From Camillea tinctor (taxonomy: Eukaryota; Ascomycota; Sordariomycetes; Xylariales; Xylariaceae), in NCBI GenBank assembly GCA_022578605.1, contig MU394067.1, forward strand, positions 62,001-126,000: DNA of 64,000 nt, read 5' to 3'. A program made the translations under genes and the position numbers. Below, in pieces: positions 12,451 through 27,685 of this stretch; position 1 is the stretch's first letter; each line of letters opens with the position of its first letter. The notes beneath the pieces are model-generated. The model ran no database searches. It saw nothing but the letters and a program-made list of their open reading frames with translations, and was not told the DNA's origin.

Positions 12451-15400
12451 AACTAGCAGGTCTGAGGCTAACTTTAATGAACAGAAAGAGGTACCAATCG
12501 AAGCTATCTATCGAAGCTACCTGGACAATTACGTATGGCATACATAGATAGAACACCTAACCTAGATCATTCCTTCCCATATTACTTAAATCAGAGGTCA
12601 CACGGGTAGGCCTAGGTAAGCCATCTCCTTTGTCATATTTCTTTGTCCGTGTTCGAGACTTGAACCTAGACGTCTAATTCAATTAAAGCGAATTTAATAA
12701 CATACCATAAAAACATACAATACTTAAGTACATAGTAAGTAACCTACTATACATAGTACCTAACTAGTAGTTTAGTGCCTTAGCTGCAACATCAAAAACC
12801 CACAACCCACTTACACGCTGCCCACCTTAACAACCCCCCTTTCGTACGATCCTAACTGCAGTGTTTCCCCTCCTCCTTACACTATCATCATTCATCAACT
12901 TGTAAGAGCTTGTCCCGGGCGACTGGGCGGCTAACAAATATCAGCCCCCTCATATAAAAATGGGCAATCCCATCCAATGAGCTCTCACGCTTCGTCTATA
13001 ACTCCTGTATCATTTACTACCCTTGAGAAAATGACCGGCCACGTGAGCCACTGACTGCATCTCTGAGCACCAATGCCAAGCAACGACGTGAAAGTCCCTT
13101 CACCCCTATCGTTATTGATTCGGGAACATCCATCTGCCGGGTTCGTCTTGCATGTCAAGCAAGTCAGCCATGTAAAACTGTTCGAACACATGGCCGTGCC
13201 TGGGTCGCTTCATCTCCCGCCGTGGCATCATCTTCGCATTGTTACTGCGCGCTTATGCACCCGCTGCGAGGGATAGACAACAGCATGTGATCTCTAGTTG
13301 AGATGCTCAAACCCCTTCCTTCACTAAGAACGGGTAGCCTCCTTTTCTTCCTACCTTTTCTCGACAACAAACCTTTTTCATGCTTCAACCAATGCAATCC
13401 CCCGTGTCCACCAAGATATGACGACACAGCATAACACGATGAGTCTCTCTGTCGTCCATATTGGCAATTCAACCAGCATATATTTCCTTTTCATCATTTC
13501 TTATTTCTTTTGATACAGTAATGCAGTCTGGTCACGGCATAATCGATTATTCCCTTGCCAACTGCATGTCTTCGCTGCAGTCATCCTCATCAGCTCAATC
13601 GAAAGGGGTTGGTCCGATTAGGGCCTTTTTTTTATTCTCGGCTGTCTCCGCTGTCTGATAGAAAGTAAAAGGGGTAACAAAGGAAAAGAAGAAGAAAAGG
13701 AAAAGAAAAAGAAAAAAAGAAAAGAAAAACAATACCTGGCATCTAACGAGTATAGTGACATGTCTTGATGGACAGCTGCAGTCGTTCACACTGAAATTTT
13801 TCCTCGCCACAACGATACTCTTTTTATAGCCTAAGTCCACCACCCCTCGCGCCTAAGCGATGTGCATGCCGGGTTTGAGCATAGTATGGTCTAGATCACC
13901 GGCCAAGTGTCCGCATTCCATGCGCCGGATTTCAACTATCTAAGCCTCGATTTTTCAACGCCATATTCGAATTTGGGATCTTGGGTGCAGTGGAATCCTC
14001 ACAAAGTCCCGTATCAGCCACTGTGCTTCAGACTTCTAAAGGCTTCCGAATAGAAGCGAATAGACACAGCATATCTTTGCATCTGCAGCCATATCAAGTC
14101 GAGGGGAACGCTAATTACGTCTTCTTAGGGGTGGTACGAAAGTGGTAGGTTTTCGTAAGGGGTGGTAGGACAATATTAAGAACACCTACCGGATATATGT
14201 TTGTGTCTACGGCGAACGTGTAATGCGCTCCCCTATAGACTCGGTAATCGAGACTAACAAACGTCGTATTTGACCTACGAAGTAAGGATATAGATCTTCT
14301 GTCATTATTTCTACGCAGCTGCTTCGTCCCTGCGAGGTGTCCTTGTGAGACGACAGGCCGATCAAGCCTACTCAGATCTACATATCTAATGGAGGACTTG
14401 GTACCTCGAAAAGGCACCTAGTGTCTTAATACTTGCCGTACTACGACATCGCACAAGGCCTTGTACATAACGCTTGCTACCTTGCCAATTATTTCAACCT
14501 CAAGGCTCAAGGTTTCTTGCATTCAAATACTTAACAGTAGGCTCTCAAGGTCTGCTCAGTCACATAGGCACGTTCGTGGTTATTGGTAGTTATTATGATG
14601 TTCGTCCCTGTCCCGACCTACATTGTCGGCGAGGCTTCCACTGGCGAACATGTATATTCGGTAGCCATGTTCCTACAGCGTTAAACAACCTAGTTGCTTC
14701 TATCATTAATATCCACGTTCCCAGCTCTCTGTTTCACGGCATCCAAGGAGGCCTGGCTTTAGGAATATTGCAATCGCGTATTGGGTGACAAGCATTACAT
14801 TAGGTGTACGTACTACTAATCCAGACTACCTACAGGAGAACTCGTGCTCGGTTTTTTTCTCGCCACTGTCAACTAAAGCTCCTTGTCCGTAGAACAATAG
14901 GATTGTTCGCACCCCTTGAGAAGTTATTATGAAAACATAAGATGAAGATCTTAGTTTCTATCTATAAAGTATAAACCATAATTTGAAATAGGGAATGCCT
15001 TCCTTTCTCTCCCATAACCCCTTCGTGATATACCCGCAAGAAAGCTGCGAGCACCCGAATGTTGGATACACAATCAAGAGGAATCCTTCGGTATTAGTTA
15101 GACATTCTACCAGGCCGAGGTCCCACTTTGCAATCGGGATAGAACCGAAGATCCACCTCCTACCGGATACAACATCGGGTCGCCGCCTGGCATCGTATGG
15201 CCGGAAACTATGTCTCAGGAGCCAGCGACATACACACGTATATACGCAGATTAAAGATTATAAGGCTTTTATTATAGCCCTGTTGTTTTAGTTACTGTTT
15301 ATTAGGTAAACAAAGAAATGGCGTGTGGGATTTACTCAAGATTACTGATGACGGTAGGTTATAAGAATGGTATGGGATCATTAACCACGACTGTAGGAGT

Positions 15401-18400
15401 CCAACGCCGGCTATCTGTGATAGCTAATAATATACCATCCTTTCCTTACAGATAAATTTGAGCTCCCAACTAGCCATATAGGTATTTATATCAAACCATA
15501 GGCATTTTTCGCACATGAAAACGAAAGCTCTAGGCTCTGGGCACCAAGACGATTTCAGTTAGATGATACACCCACTACTTAAGGCCCCTTCGTGCTGATT
15601 CTCCAACAAGGTCTTCCATGAACCAAGCCTGCTCCTGATTGATCACAAACTTCGAGGACGAAAGCTTTGGTACCGTTGTAGGTGACATGGAACATTACAT
15701 CTTGCCAAGATCTTCGTTATTCCAATCAACCTTTTCGTCTCAGGTTGGCGATATCCGGCTTAATGCCGCAAAATCCGTAAAATAGACTTCACTAAGAGAC
15801 ACCCGATCGGTGGCCCTGATATATGCATTGTATCTATGCTATCGACTACAGTCGATGAAGGTAATTTTACTTTTAGGGGCCATGAAAACTAGACGAGCCA
15901 CACGTCATCGAAATACCTTCACTTACATAGGTAGGCTAGGTAAGAGATGATCAAAGCTTCTATAAACTATCTTGAGGAGAGGTTGCTCATTTTACACCAT
16001 TCTACCAGCTACACCAGTAAGAGCTGATCTTGGAAGGCGGGGTAGCTCCTAGCCAGTATACGAACAGGTGGACACAAAAACTGTACTTGGTCTCGTCACA
16101 AACACCTCCATACCATTGCCATATGAGCTCACTTACTCGGGGCATGCAGGGATCCTATCATCTGACAATACAAGCTCAGAATTTCTCACGGCACTCTGCA
16201 TGCAAGCTGCGATGAAGTCATCACTCTTGCGTTGCGTTATGATATCTATGGTTCGTTCCTACAGTAGTAATGTGCGCCCCCTTCTAACCTTTTTCTTTTC
16301 TTTGCCAGTGTTAGCCACACCAACTTTATGGTAAGACCTAACAATAGAGGATCAACATAATATAAATTCCCTGCTTATTTGTCTTCTATAGTAGATCGCA
16401 ATTCGTAGCTGGGCGGGGGGAGCTTGCGAGCTCCCAGGATCAAGCTGCACTACCTAGCTACGCTGCTATAATCATAGGGTCCCTGCTCTCCAACACAGAC
16501 TTCGATTCTGGGGCAAGATCTGTCACCACAAAGAGTGACAGCAGCGCTGATCATTCACATAAAGAGAGACCTCTTCACTTCACCACATGCCTAGTTATCA
16601 GTAATTGAACCTACAAAAAAAACCAAAAAAAAACCTCGCCTCCTAGGCACCTATATCGAGTCAAAAGGGAAAATGAACTGTATAATCTTCTCCAGCAAGT
16701 CCCTCACGGCCGGTCCAAGGTTGTTATTCCAAATTGGGCGACTTGCAGGTTCCTACACTATCTCACAGCGGCTTGCTGCAGCAGGTGCAAAAAGCCTGAT
16801 GGTCGGCGCCCCAGGATTGAATGAATGACCTAAGGCTAGTGTCGTCTAGCCAAGGTGGCTGGCTCTGTTCGTCCTCAGGGGTAAAGCACATGTCATTTGT
16901 GTTCTTCTTTCTCTTCCACTGAGTATTTCGGTTCCTGAGAAGGCCTGGAAATCCCCTTCTCCCATCAGTTCGAGGAGCCATTCCACTGTAGGAACGAGGA
17001 GAACATACACAAGTCTCTGCTGGTTGTGCCCGGAGCAGGGCGAGACGGTACGCTCGGGTTTGACGGCAACTCTCAGGCCGTCGACCAACCTACCAGGAAG
17101 ACGCGCAGACGCAGGCGCGGACATTTTCAACTGCAGCGTGAGAGCTCGACATTGTTGTTCGCGTAGGGGAGAGTAGCCATATCTCAACGACTATGCTCAC
17201 AGATTCTTCATTATCACCACTATCATCACTGAGGCTGTGATGGAGGACAACTACGCTCAGTTCGTCTCCAATGTGTCTGTGACATGTATGCGGGCTTTGG
17301 TGGGCTGTCCTGCTCGTTCCGGTCTTTCCCATCTGTAGCTCGAGGGCACGAGAGGTGGGTCGTATTTTTTTTATCCCGTTACACGGCATCGGCTAGTATG
17401 CTGATGGACTGCAGGGGGCGTTGCTTTTGTTGTCAAAGACAGCTGCTTCTTGTTGCAGACTCGTTGTCACTTATCACAAAAAGGCGTCTACGAGCTTGGA
17501 GATGATACGATATCTTTTATTGACCGCAGACTGTGATCAATGATGATCATCTCCGAGGGAGTTCTTTTCTTTCTTTTCCCTTATTCTCCCCCCTCTTCCA
17601 GCCATTGTTTCGGCCGGCTTGTGTGGCTTGCTTCGCCGCTGCAGATAGAATAGCTCACCGGGTTCTTCCTATGGGCTTCTGTCTCCCGCCCGCTGATGAT
17701 CTATCACATCGGTCAGGTATAATCATGTCATGTGGCCCGGTAGGGCATTTATGTACTATAAAACGGGGCCGAGAATCCTTAACCGGTCCGCTTCAAACCC
17801 TAAGAGAGCGCCTTCTATCTCATCGTTTCAGACTTGCTTTATGTGATTTGAATACCGGCAGTTGCTGGGGGCTAATTGGTTGCATTATTCATGGAATAGT
17901 TCAAAAGACTTCCCTGGTGGAGTGACAGCGGCAGAGCCAACCCACCGGAATTTAACTGCTTAGCTATACAGCAAGTCATCGTGATTCATGGACCGATTTG
18001 AACGAGTGTTTGATCGTCACAACGGTAGTGTCATTTGACATCTACTAGATGTCGATTGAACTCCACAATAATGGTGACATATCATGTCCTAACGAAGAGA
18101 TGGTGAACCTGACTATCCAGACAATCTAGAGTACGGTTCTATCTAACCGAGAAAGTGACGTGGCAAAGAGGAAACAGGGGAGCAAAACGAAAGAGAAAGA
18201 GAAGAAGGACCCCATATTGTTGCTTTGAAAACCCTGTAGCCCACCCAGTCTTGAGCTTCCCAAGCTTTACCATATTAGTAGTCTTCTTGCAAGGATACCA
18301 ACGAGGATCCCCAAAAGAACCAAGACAGCACTAATTTTGTCTCATTAAGAGTTGTAGTGTTTCTAGTATAAAAGCTATATATACCTACTTTCCGTAGCTA

Positions 18401-19398
18401 TCCCTAGAGAATATACCATAAGAAAGAGGGTAGTACAATGTAGAAAAGGGATGTCGTTTTTCTCGCAACTGACGACAGTGAAATACTCCGCCCCTTAGGA
18501 CTCGAATATAAATCGATACAACGTCTTTCAGATCACCATGCAGCCACCGTTTGCAAGTCTTAGACATTGGTGGAAAAGGGAAAGGAAAAGAAAAAAAAAA
18601 GGGGGGGGGGGAGTAAAGGGGAAGGGGGGACAAAATCCGCTCATGTCAACATCTTTTTGGTTTACTCAACCACACCTAAAGTCGTATTTTCCACATCGTG
18701 AGACCTAGATATGAGATAGGTGCTCCTTTTTATTCGATTTTACTCCATTCTACCTAAGTATCTTCAAAATAATGGCATATTAGAAACATTACTACCTATA
18801 GTTTTATTATCTTTTTGATGGGTGGCATCGATGATTGAATTATTGGGGGTTTCTTCAAAACGATCTCAAATTCACTAGCTTTGTGCTATTTAGATTTTCA
18901 GCATATTGTCAAATGATATTTTATATTTTATTTCAAATACGGTACACTTGTACTTGTATGATTCCCGAAACAGTTTTACCTAGGCGCTTGAGGATAGGAG
19001 GAGGAAGAGTAACACGATAGGTCCAGTAGGGTAACCGGGTAAGCCATTAGGGGCTTAAAAGGGCAACGTTAGTACGGTTATATGCCTACAGGTGACAGAT
19101 GCTTGTCTGTCAGCTGGCTAGAAAGATTAACCTAGATCAAACTTGAATTGAAGAGCATCGCTGCCCGATGATTGGTCCGACTCTTCACAAAATCATATAT
19201 TAAAGTTATTGAGAATGAGAAGAGGAGAGAGAGTAAAAAATACATGAGACTAAGAAGATAACTTATAAGATATCCGACAAAGGAAAGAAAATAAATAAAA
19301 TAAAAGGAAAAAAGAGGGAAAATAGAGAAAAGTATAAAGAAAAAAAGAAACCAAAAAAAAAGAAAAAAGAAAAAAGAAAAAGACAAGACATATTCTAG
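12451..19398. other. Gene-poor stretch, no supported gene
   Basis: About 7 kb without a recognisable gene on either strand. Overlapping minus-strand frames at 16763-17389 and a plus-strand frame at 17533-17925 (130 residues) are the longest non-repetitive candidates, but none shows a family signature or convincing splice structure. Homopurine runs occur at 13680-13730 and 19200-19385, the latter directly upstream of ELP2. Confidence 0.5.
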
Positions 19399-22181
19399 AT
19401 GAGGATGCATGAAGACAGCCTAACCATCGAGTATCTATCCGCAGGTGCTAACCGGCACACTGCCGTCGCGGACTGGAGCGAAGACGGCATCGTTGCCTTT
19501 GGTGCAGATTCCAACATTGCCCTGTGGCGGCCGCATGTATGTGGAACCTCAAAACTGATGAAAGTAACCCTCCATCCTGTGGAATCGCTGCTAAACCTCC
19601 GTTTTTATTTCCCTGCTAGGGCCCGGCCCCAAGAGGTGTCACAAGTCTACTATCAGGGCACAAGGAGGCTGTGAAGGCAGTTAAATTCCTGCCCAAGACC
19701 GTAGGGGATTCCTCTCCGACCTACCTTCTTAGTGGTGCAGATGACCACTGCCTGAAAATATGGGCTCTGGCTGCCCCAGATGGCGCGGCTACCTGTGTCC
19801 AGACGATACAGGACCATACAGCTCCTGTCAACTGTATATCCGTCTTATACCAAAGGAACAGGTCGGGTTCTCACTCCAGCATCTTCACTACGGGAGCTGC
19901 AGATGCTTCAGTTAAAGTCTGGAACTTCGATGGAAGCGAGGCGCGCTTGTTACAGACCATAAAGCCTAACCCAAAATTCTTCCCCCTGGCTGTAGCGTTA
20001 AGTAGTATCAACGAGGAAGGCGAAGGAGGTCTGGTCTTGGCCGTTGCGGGAACCAGGGATATTATCCAGATCTTCATCGCCGACTCTGAGACGGACCTCG
20101 AATTCCGTCTACAAGCGACCTTATCGGGCCACGAGGGCTGGATTCGGTCTCTAGACTTCACCTGGGAGAGTAAAGACGCAGGTGCTGATCTTATACTGGC
20201 ATCGGCGAGCCAGGATAAATATATCCGTCTATGGCGATTTCACCAAGGCAAGGAGCTGCCCGCAACGGCTGCTGCCGGTGGTGCAGATCCATCGATGGGC
20301 GCTTTCCTACCAGGCAAGTCCCCCTCGAACAAAGCTCACAGGCTTAATGTTAGTGGAGTAGACTATTTTGTAACTTTCGAAGCACTGCTGCTCGGGCACG
20401 ATGACTGGATATATAGTGCCAAGTGGTATTCGGGCCCCGCCGCCGGGGGCCTGCGGCTCCTTTCGACCTCGGCCGATAATACCCTGGCTATCTGGGAGGC
20501 GGATCCATCGTCCGGCATCTGGCTGACGGCGGTGCGGCTCGGCGAGATTAGCCGAGAGAAGGGAGCTACGACGGCAACGGGAAGCACGGGAGGGTTCTGG
20601 ACGGGACTCTGGTCCCCCGACGGCATGTCGGTGACCTGTCTTGGGCGGACGGGCAGCTGGAGACTGTGGGATTACAACAAGGAACGGGATCAATGGATGC
20701 CGCAGATAGGTATCAGTGGGCACACGCGGGCTGTGACGGGCGTGGCCTGGTCTAAGAATGGTGACTACCTGCTCTCGACCAGCTCCGACCAGACGACCCG
20801 ACTCTACGCGAGCTGGAATCGGGGCCCGGACGTCCGGACCTGGCACGAGATGGCGCGGCCTCAGATTCACGGTTACGATCTTAACTGCATTGACTCCCTG
20901 GGCAGCTCGCAGTTCGTTTCGGGCGCTGACGAGAAGCTGATGCGTGTCTTCGACGAGCCCAAGGCGGTGGCCAAGCTCCTGAACCGGCTCTGCGGCATCG
21001 GCGACGCCCAAATCGACTCGATGCCCGACGCAGCTAACATGCCGGTCCTCGGCCTCTCCAACAAGGCCATCGAAGCCATCGACGACGACCAAGAGCTCCC
21101 GCCCGCCGCGAACCCGGAAAAAGACCGCGAGGCCCTCGACCCGGGCACGACGGTGCGGCGCTCAGCGCTCGACCTCGACCACCCGCCCCTCGAGGATAGT
21201 CTGTCGCGGCACACGCTCTGGCCCGAGGCCGAGAAGCTGTACGGGCACGGCTACGAAATCTCGTGCCTGGCAGTGAGCCACGACGGCTCCGTCGTGGCGA
21301 GCGCCTGCCGCGCGAGCTCGCTCAACCACGCCGTCGTGCGGCTCTTCGAGACGTCCCCCCGCTGGACTGAGATCAAGCCCCCGCTCGCGGCGCACACCCT
21401 CACCGCCACGCGCCTGCGCTTCTCGCCCGACGACCGCTTCCTGCTGAGCGTGGGGCGGGACCGGCAGTGGGCCGTGTTCGCGCGGAAAGCCGCTTCTCCC
21501 GACGAAGGTAGCGAACAGAGCAAGAACAGGGTGGGCTACGAGCTCGCGCAGTGTAACCCCAAGGGTCACTCTCGGATGATCCTCGACGCGGCGTGGGCGC
21601 CTACGGGCCCGCTCGTTTTCGCCACGGCCGGCCGCGACAAGCAGGTCAAGGTCTGGCGCGGCGGCGTGGACCCCAGCCCCGCCGAAGACATAGCCTGCGT
21701 CGCGACGATACCCGAGACGCACCCCGTGACCGCCGTCGACTTCCTGCCGCGCGCGGACAAGGATGGCGGCGGCGGCGCCGTGCTGTATCTCGCGGTCGGC
21801 ACCGAGGCCGGCAAGGTATCGATATATTCCTTGGACGCGAGTTCGCTCACGGTTGCGTCGTGTTTTACTTTGAAACCGGAGTAAGTTTTGTGCCTGTTAT
21901 AACTAGCTGTCACTTTTTTTTATTCCTGTCTCCCCTCTCCCCCTTTTGTTCTCTCATTTTATTTCGAAGAGAGACTTGATAAAACCCCTTTTTTTTCTTT
22001 GGATACGTAGTAATATGTTATCATCTCTCGCTTTCTATATATACTAATGGCTTTTGATAGGTTTTGCCTCGCGAGGGCCGTGCTCCAACTGGCCTGGAGA
22101 CCGCAGTCTACGTCGAACGAGCTGGCGATCGCAGGGGAGGACGGTTCGCTCCGGATATATTCCTTCACTGAGAAAGAGTGA
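19399..22181 (+). CDS. ELP2: Elongator complex subunit Elp2 (WD40 repeat protein)
   Basis: WD40 scaffold subunit of Elongator, which modifies wobble uridines of tRNAs in the cytoplasm. Exons are 19399-19536, 19620-21880 and 22061-22181, giving 839 residues. The first intron is 83 bases; the second has a TACTAAT branch site 17 bases before its acceptor. Many WD repeats are visible, with ends such as GADDHCLKIWAL, GAADASVKVWNF, SASQDKYIRLWRF, STSADNTLAIWEA and STSSDQTTRLY, fitting the two-propeller architecture of Elp2. The Elp2-typical segment FVSGADEKLMRVFDEPKA follows. The last exon adds the final blade (EDGSLRIYSF). Without it the protein would stop directly at the splice donor, so the third exon is well supported. 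The downstream half is notably GC-rich. The next Met (19405) is an alternative start. Confidence 0.93.
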
Positions 22182-22667
22182 TTTGAGGGAAAGGAGGGGG
22201 TTAGGCACTCGAATATCTACTTGTCTATTTCTTTCTACTATCTAGACAGTTCTATTTCCTTGCCCCCTTTCCCTCGATTTCGACCTCGCCTTCGGCCTCG
22301 ACCTCGAGTATAACTCTCCCCTTTTAGATATGTATAAAATGGGCCAGCAACAGCACCGCCAAAGATGATACAAGCATACCGATTTGAACGCCAAGTCACG
22401 CTCTCCAAATGCTGTTGGCTCCCCTAAAACGCCTTTCTCTGTCCATCCACCTCCTTTCGTCGATCATTTTATTATCGTTCCTTCTTAGATATATGTATTC
22501 GCGCCAGCCAAATTAAACATTACGTGTGCACCGTTTCATCATCATCGTCTCGTAGGCTGAAGCAGCCTTCCTTCTCGTCGACTCGCGGGGGAGAATATTA
22601 TTACAACCTATTAAAAAAAGCAGGAATAGGTAGAGATTCAGATTTATAGATATATATCTCTACACTA
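22182..22667. other. Short convergent intergenic region
   Basis: The 3' ends of ELP2 and the minus-strand small-subunit gene face each other here. No gene is seen. Confidence 0.6.
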
Positions 22668-23132
22668 TCACAGCTCGCGGATGAGGGACTTAGCTGCCTC
22701 AGTAGTGGCAGCAGCAGCGGTGGTGGCGGCCGAGACGAGGGACAGGGACAGCGAGTCCTTCTTAACGGACATGACGTTGGAGACAATGCCGCTGTCGCCA
22801 CCGTTGACGTAGAACCAGGCGCGGTTGATTATGAAGAGGATGTGCTGGGGCAGGTAGAGGATGATGGCGATCGTGGTCAGGGCGGTCAAGAGGAACACAA
22901 CAGACCCTTCATATTATCGCGTATATGTCAGTAAAGGAAAAAAAAAAGGTACAGGAAAGAAGTAACTGGGATATAGAGAAGAACAGGATAGAGACTTACA
23001 AAAAGTGAACTTCTCAGTCGGTGTAAACATATACACACCGAAAGTGACCTCGATCTGGTACTGCTTTAGGCGCAGCCAGCGACCGAAGCGCTGGAGGGCG
23101 GGCAGGTTCTCGGGTTGTCGTCGGTATTCCAT
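22668..23132 (-). CDS. Small subunit of serine palmitoyltransferase-like protein (ssSPT family)
   Basis: A 123-residue ER membrane protein resembling the small activating subunits of serine palmitoyltransferase, the first enzyme of sphingolipid synthesis. Exons are 23132-23000 and 22906-22668; the intron has GT-AG ends and splices in frame through a Trp codon. Family features are a short cytosolic N-terminus, the segment KQYQIEVTFGVYMFTPTEK, one long hydrophobic helix (SVVFLLTALTTIAIILYLPQ) and a downstream PQHILFIINRAWFYVNG element matching the PQH motif of animal ssSPT. The C-terminal 45 residues are Ser/Ala/Thr-rich and probably disordered. The activity is inferred from similarity; a membrane protein of another function cannot be excluded. 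Confidence 0.75.
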
Positions 23133-24424
23133 ATTGGCTATTCTTTATAACTCTTGATTCTCCCTTTTTTTTTCTTCTTCTATGTCTCTTTATATGTATA
23201 TCTATTCCAAATTGTTGTTGATGTTGGAGTTTTTTAGGTGACGAGAAAAAGGGGTAGTAAGCAAGTGGTAGTTGTAGTGAATTCGCTGCGAAGGCGGAAA
23301 GTTGATTGTGAGGCCGCGGAGAACACGAGACAAGATAATTAATTAATCAATTGATTGACCCGATTTGTTGCGCGTCGATCGATGCAAAATAAAAATCTAC
23401 CAAGTCGATATTGATATGGGGGAAGGATGTTGTTTTTGGTCGCGCAGTATAGTATGTGTATGTACTCTGGGTAGTACAGAAAGTCCGTTAAGTCTTGTAT
23501 GCTTGCTTGGGCAAATTAATAGGACGTTATTAGTGTGACATAGATTTATTTAGGTTAAGAGAATTAGGTAGAAAAATAAAACATAAAATAGAAATAAAAG
23601 GAATCCTTGGAGGGGAAGATAAAAAAAATAAAAAAATAAAACTTAGAGTCTGGTGGACCGAGTTACTCTAACTAAAGTACATATTTAACCTTGTTAAATG
23701 CTATGATATTTGAGGTAGATTGGATAGATAGTACTAACCTAGTGAAAAGGGTTAAAAAGAAGGATGCATATAACCTATATGGGCCGCGAAACGTGACAAG
23801 CAATTTACGCGTTTTTCTGAGTAGGTACACTTGGCATGGAGAGGGATTACTTTAATTGCATAAGCGCTTAATCTAGGTACCTAGGTTAAAAGAAATACCT
23901 GCCCTTTTTTTTTCTCCTCTCTTTTCTTTTTCTCTTCATCAGTCAGGGGGTTGCAGAATTGGGGCGCCTCCCCCCCCTTCGCTAAGGTTTAGCTTCCAGT
24001 ACCTAATGTAAGTAAAGTCAAGTACTACCTCTAGGAAAGCTTTGAAGATCTAAATTGAGTATTTCAACATTAACTTTTACGAAAAAGAATGCATTCTCAA
24101 GATTGCAGGCTCGATTGGTAGATAGGTAGGTAGGTTAGATTAATTGATCAATTGAGATATACCTACCATTTTTTTTATCTTGAGAAAAAGACAAGCTATG
24201 TCGATATTATATATAACTTACAAGACTGCCTAGGTACCTAGGTACCTAACTTTATAATTGATATTAGCCTTATAGGTGCACACTAACCTAAGTGTCTAAA
24301 GAGTATTTCCTGTTATCGATTGTGCTACTATGAGCTGTGTTTTAGTACTGTTACTACCACTATCACCATCATCCACACCATATTGGTGATACGGCATTGG
24401 CGGCATGTCAATGCAAATAAGACA
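23133..24424. other. Intergenic, divergent promoters
   Basis: AT-rich spacer between the divergent ssSPT-like and RF-1 domain genes. CCTAGGTACCTAGG-type palindromes occur at about 23873 and 24228. No gene is seen. Confidence 0.5.
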
Positions 24425-25243
24425 ATGACGATACCTACAGCACCAGTAGCCATGCCGAACCTAACGGCCATGCTTCAATCCTCGATTCGTACTATACTCA
24501 CGAACCCACGATGTCGTTTTCCAAACACTCCCCCTTTTCTCTTGTTGCCCTCGGCCCTCTCTCAACGAAGCAGAACATTCCAAACCAGCACCTCCCCCCT
24601 CCTAGGCAAAAACAAGACGAACTTCCCCCCGCGCCCCAAGCCACCCCCCGAGCACGAGATCGAAGAATCCTTCCTTAAAGGCAGCGGGCCAGGAGGGCAA
24701 AAGATCGTACGTCTCTCTCTCTGTCCCTATCCCCTTCTCGCCTCTCTCTTCCCCCCAAACCATAAAAACCCAACCCACTAACCCCCCGGTCCTCCCCCGA
24801 ACCCGCTCATCCGTGCGCCCCGGGTCGGTCCCTGAGAAACAAACAAACACATACAGAACAAAACCAGTTCCGCAGTGCAGCTCAAGCACCTACCCACCGG
24901 CCTCGTAGTCAAGTCCCAAGCGACGCGGTCCCGCAGCCAGAACCGGACGATAGCGCGGCAGCTGCTGGCCGACAAGCTCGACGACCTGGCCCACGGGTCC
25001 GAGAGCCGGTCCGCCGTCGTCGGCGCCGCCAAGCGCAAGAAGAGGGCCAGCGCCGCCAAGAAGAGCCGGCGGAAGTACCGCAAGCTAGGACAGGAGCAGG
25101 GAGAAGAAGCGGAAGAAGAGGAGGAGGAGGAGGAAGACGAAGATGAGAAAGAGACAAAAGGGGGTGATGAAATTATAAAAGAAGGAAACGATATAACGGA
25201 GGTCGGGAATGAGGAACAGGAAAAAAGGAAAACACGATCGTGA
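24425..25243 (+). CDS. Mitochondrial RF-1 domain protein (peptidyl-tRNA hydrolase-like, mtRF-R/Rso55 type)
   Basis: A 222-residue protein with a class-I release-factor catalytic core but no codon-recognition domains, like the small proteins thought to rescue stalled mitochondrial ribosomes. Exons are 24425-24706 and 24857-25243. The joined sequence gives KGSGPGGQKINKTSSAVQL, with the GGQ tripeptide that enters the peptidyl-transferase centre, followed by HLPTGLVVKSQATRSRSQNR. The intron falls just after the GGQ motif. The N-terminus is Arg/Ser/Thr-rich and lacks acidic residues, fitting a mitochondrial presequence. The tail is basic, then has a long Glu run (about 25110-25155). The start is uncertain: Met codons at 24452 and 24470 are equally plausible, and the frame stays open upstream to 24320. 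Confidence 0.85.
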
Positions 25244-26032
25244 AGGCAACCGAGGACGATGAACAAAGTAATAAAGGGAAAGGGAAAGAGAAAGAGAAAA
25301 GGGAGCCAAAGCTGAGAAAATTAAAGGGAATATATAAAAGTGAATAAGAAAATATAACCATCATCCCCTTTCCAACCTCTTCGGAGGTTTAGTAGGGGGG
25401 GGGGGAAAGAAAAAAGAAACTTGGCTGAACATCTAACTTGTATATTATTTTTTGAAGCGTAATTACAATGCCTATCTTATGCAACATTGCCCATCTTTGG
25501 TATTTATACAGTCACACGTAATGAAGTTGCCCATAGGAAATAAACACATAAAGATGGGCTGAAGGCTTTGACGGATATATTACTTTTTGAATAAAAAATA
25601 CTACAGATTATTGAATCGAACACGGGTTTATTTTCTACACGTTGATACTTCACAAGGATCACGCCAAAAGAAAAAAGAAAAGCGGCAACGATATAACGAA
25701 GAATCAGATAGTATATGATCGACCTCGGCTGGAATTGTCTACCCCATTCCCTTTTCTGAATGGCCTCCCGAAAACAAGCAGTCCATATTCCTTTTTGTTC
25801 CGGAGCAACACAACTCCAATCTCTGGACCATCCTCAGAACTTTTCTTAGATATGAGACCCATTGAGAGGGATACATTCGCAACGACAGGAGCTCGATACT
25901 GGTCGCGACTTCTTCGAGGCTATCGCGAGCTCGTGGATAGCATTTGCCCACATAGTGACGCACGAGCTACGAATATTCAGTTAGCAACCATTCCTTCACG
26001 GCAAATAAATTCACAAGAGGCACAGACATACC
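25244..26032. other. Convergent intergenic region, 3' UTRs
   Basis: It lies between the plus-strand RF-1 domain gene and minus-strand actin. A plus-strand frame at 25642-26088 is antisense to the actin 3' end and is not supported. Confidence 0.6.

Positions 26033-27685
<1,653 letters not shown>

Noticed and set aside
12640..12720. Possible tRNA on the minus strand (GGTTCAAGTCTC resembles a T-arm)
   Set aside because: The five bases on each side of the loop do not pair and no acceptor stem or D-arm could be placed.
20307..21092. Antisense 261-residue frame over ELP2
   Set aside because: It is the mirror of GC-rich ELP2 codons; the sense strand has clear WD repeats and the antisense product has no domain.
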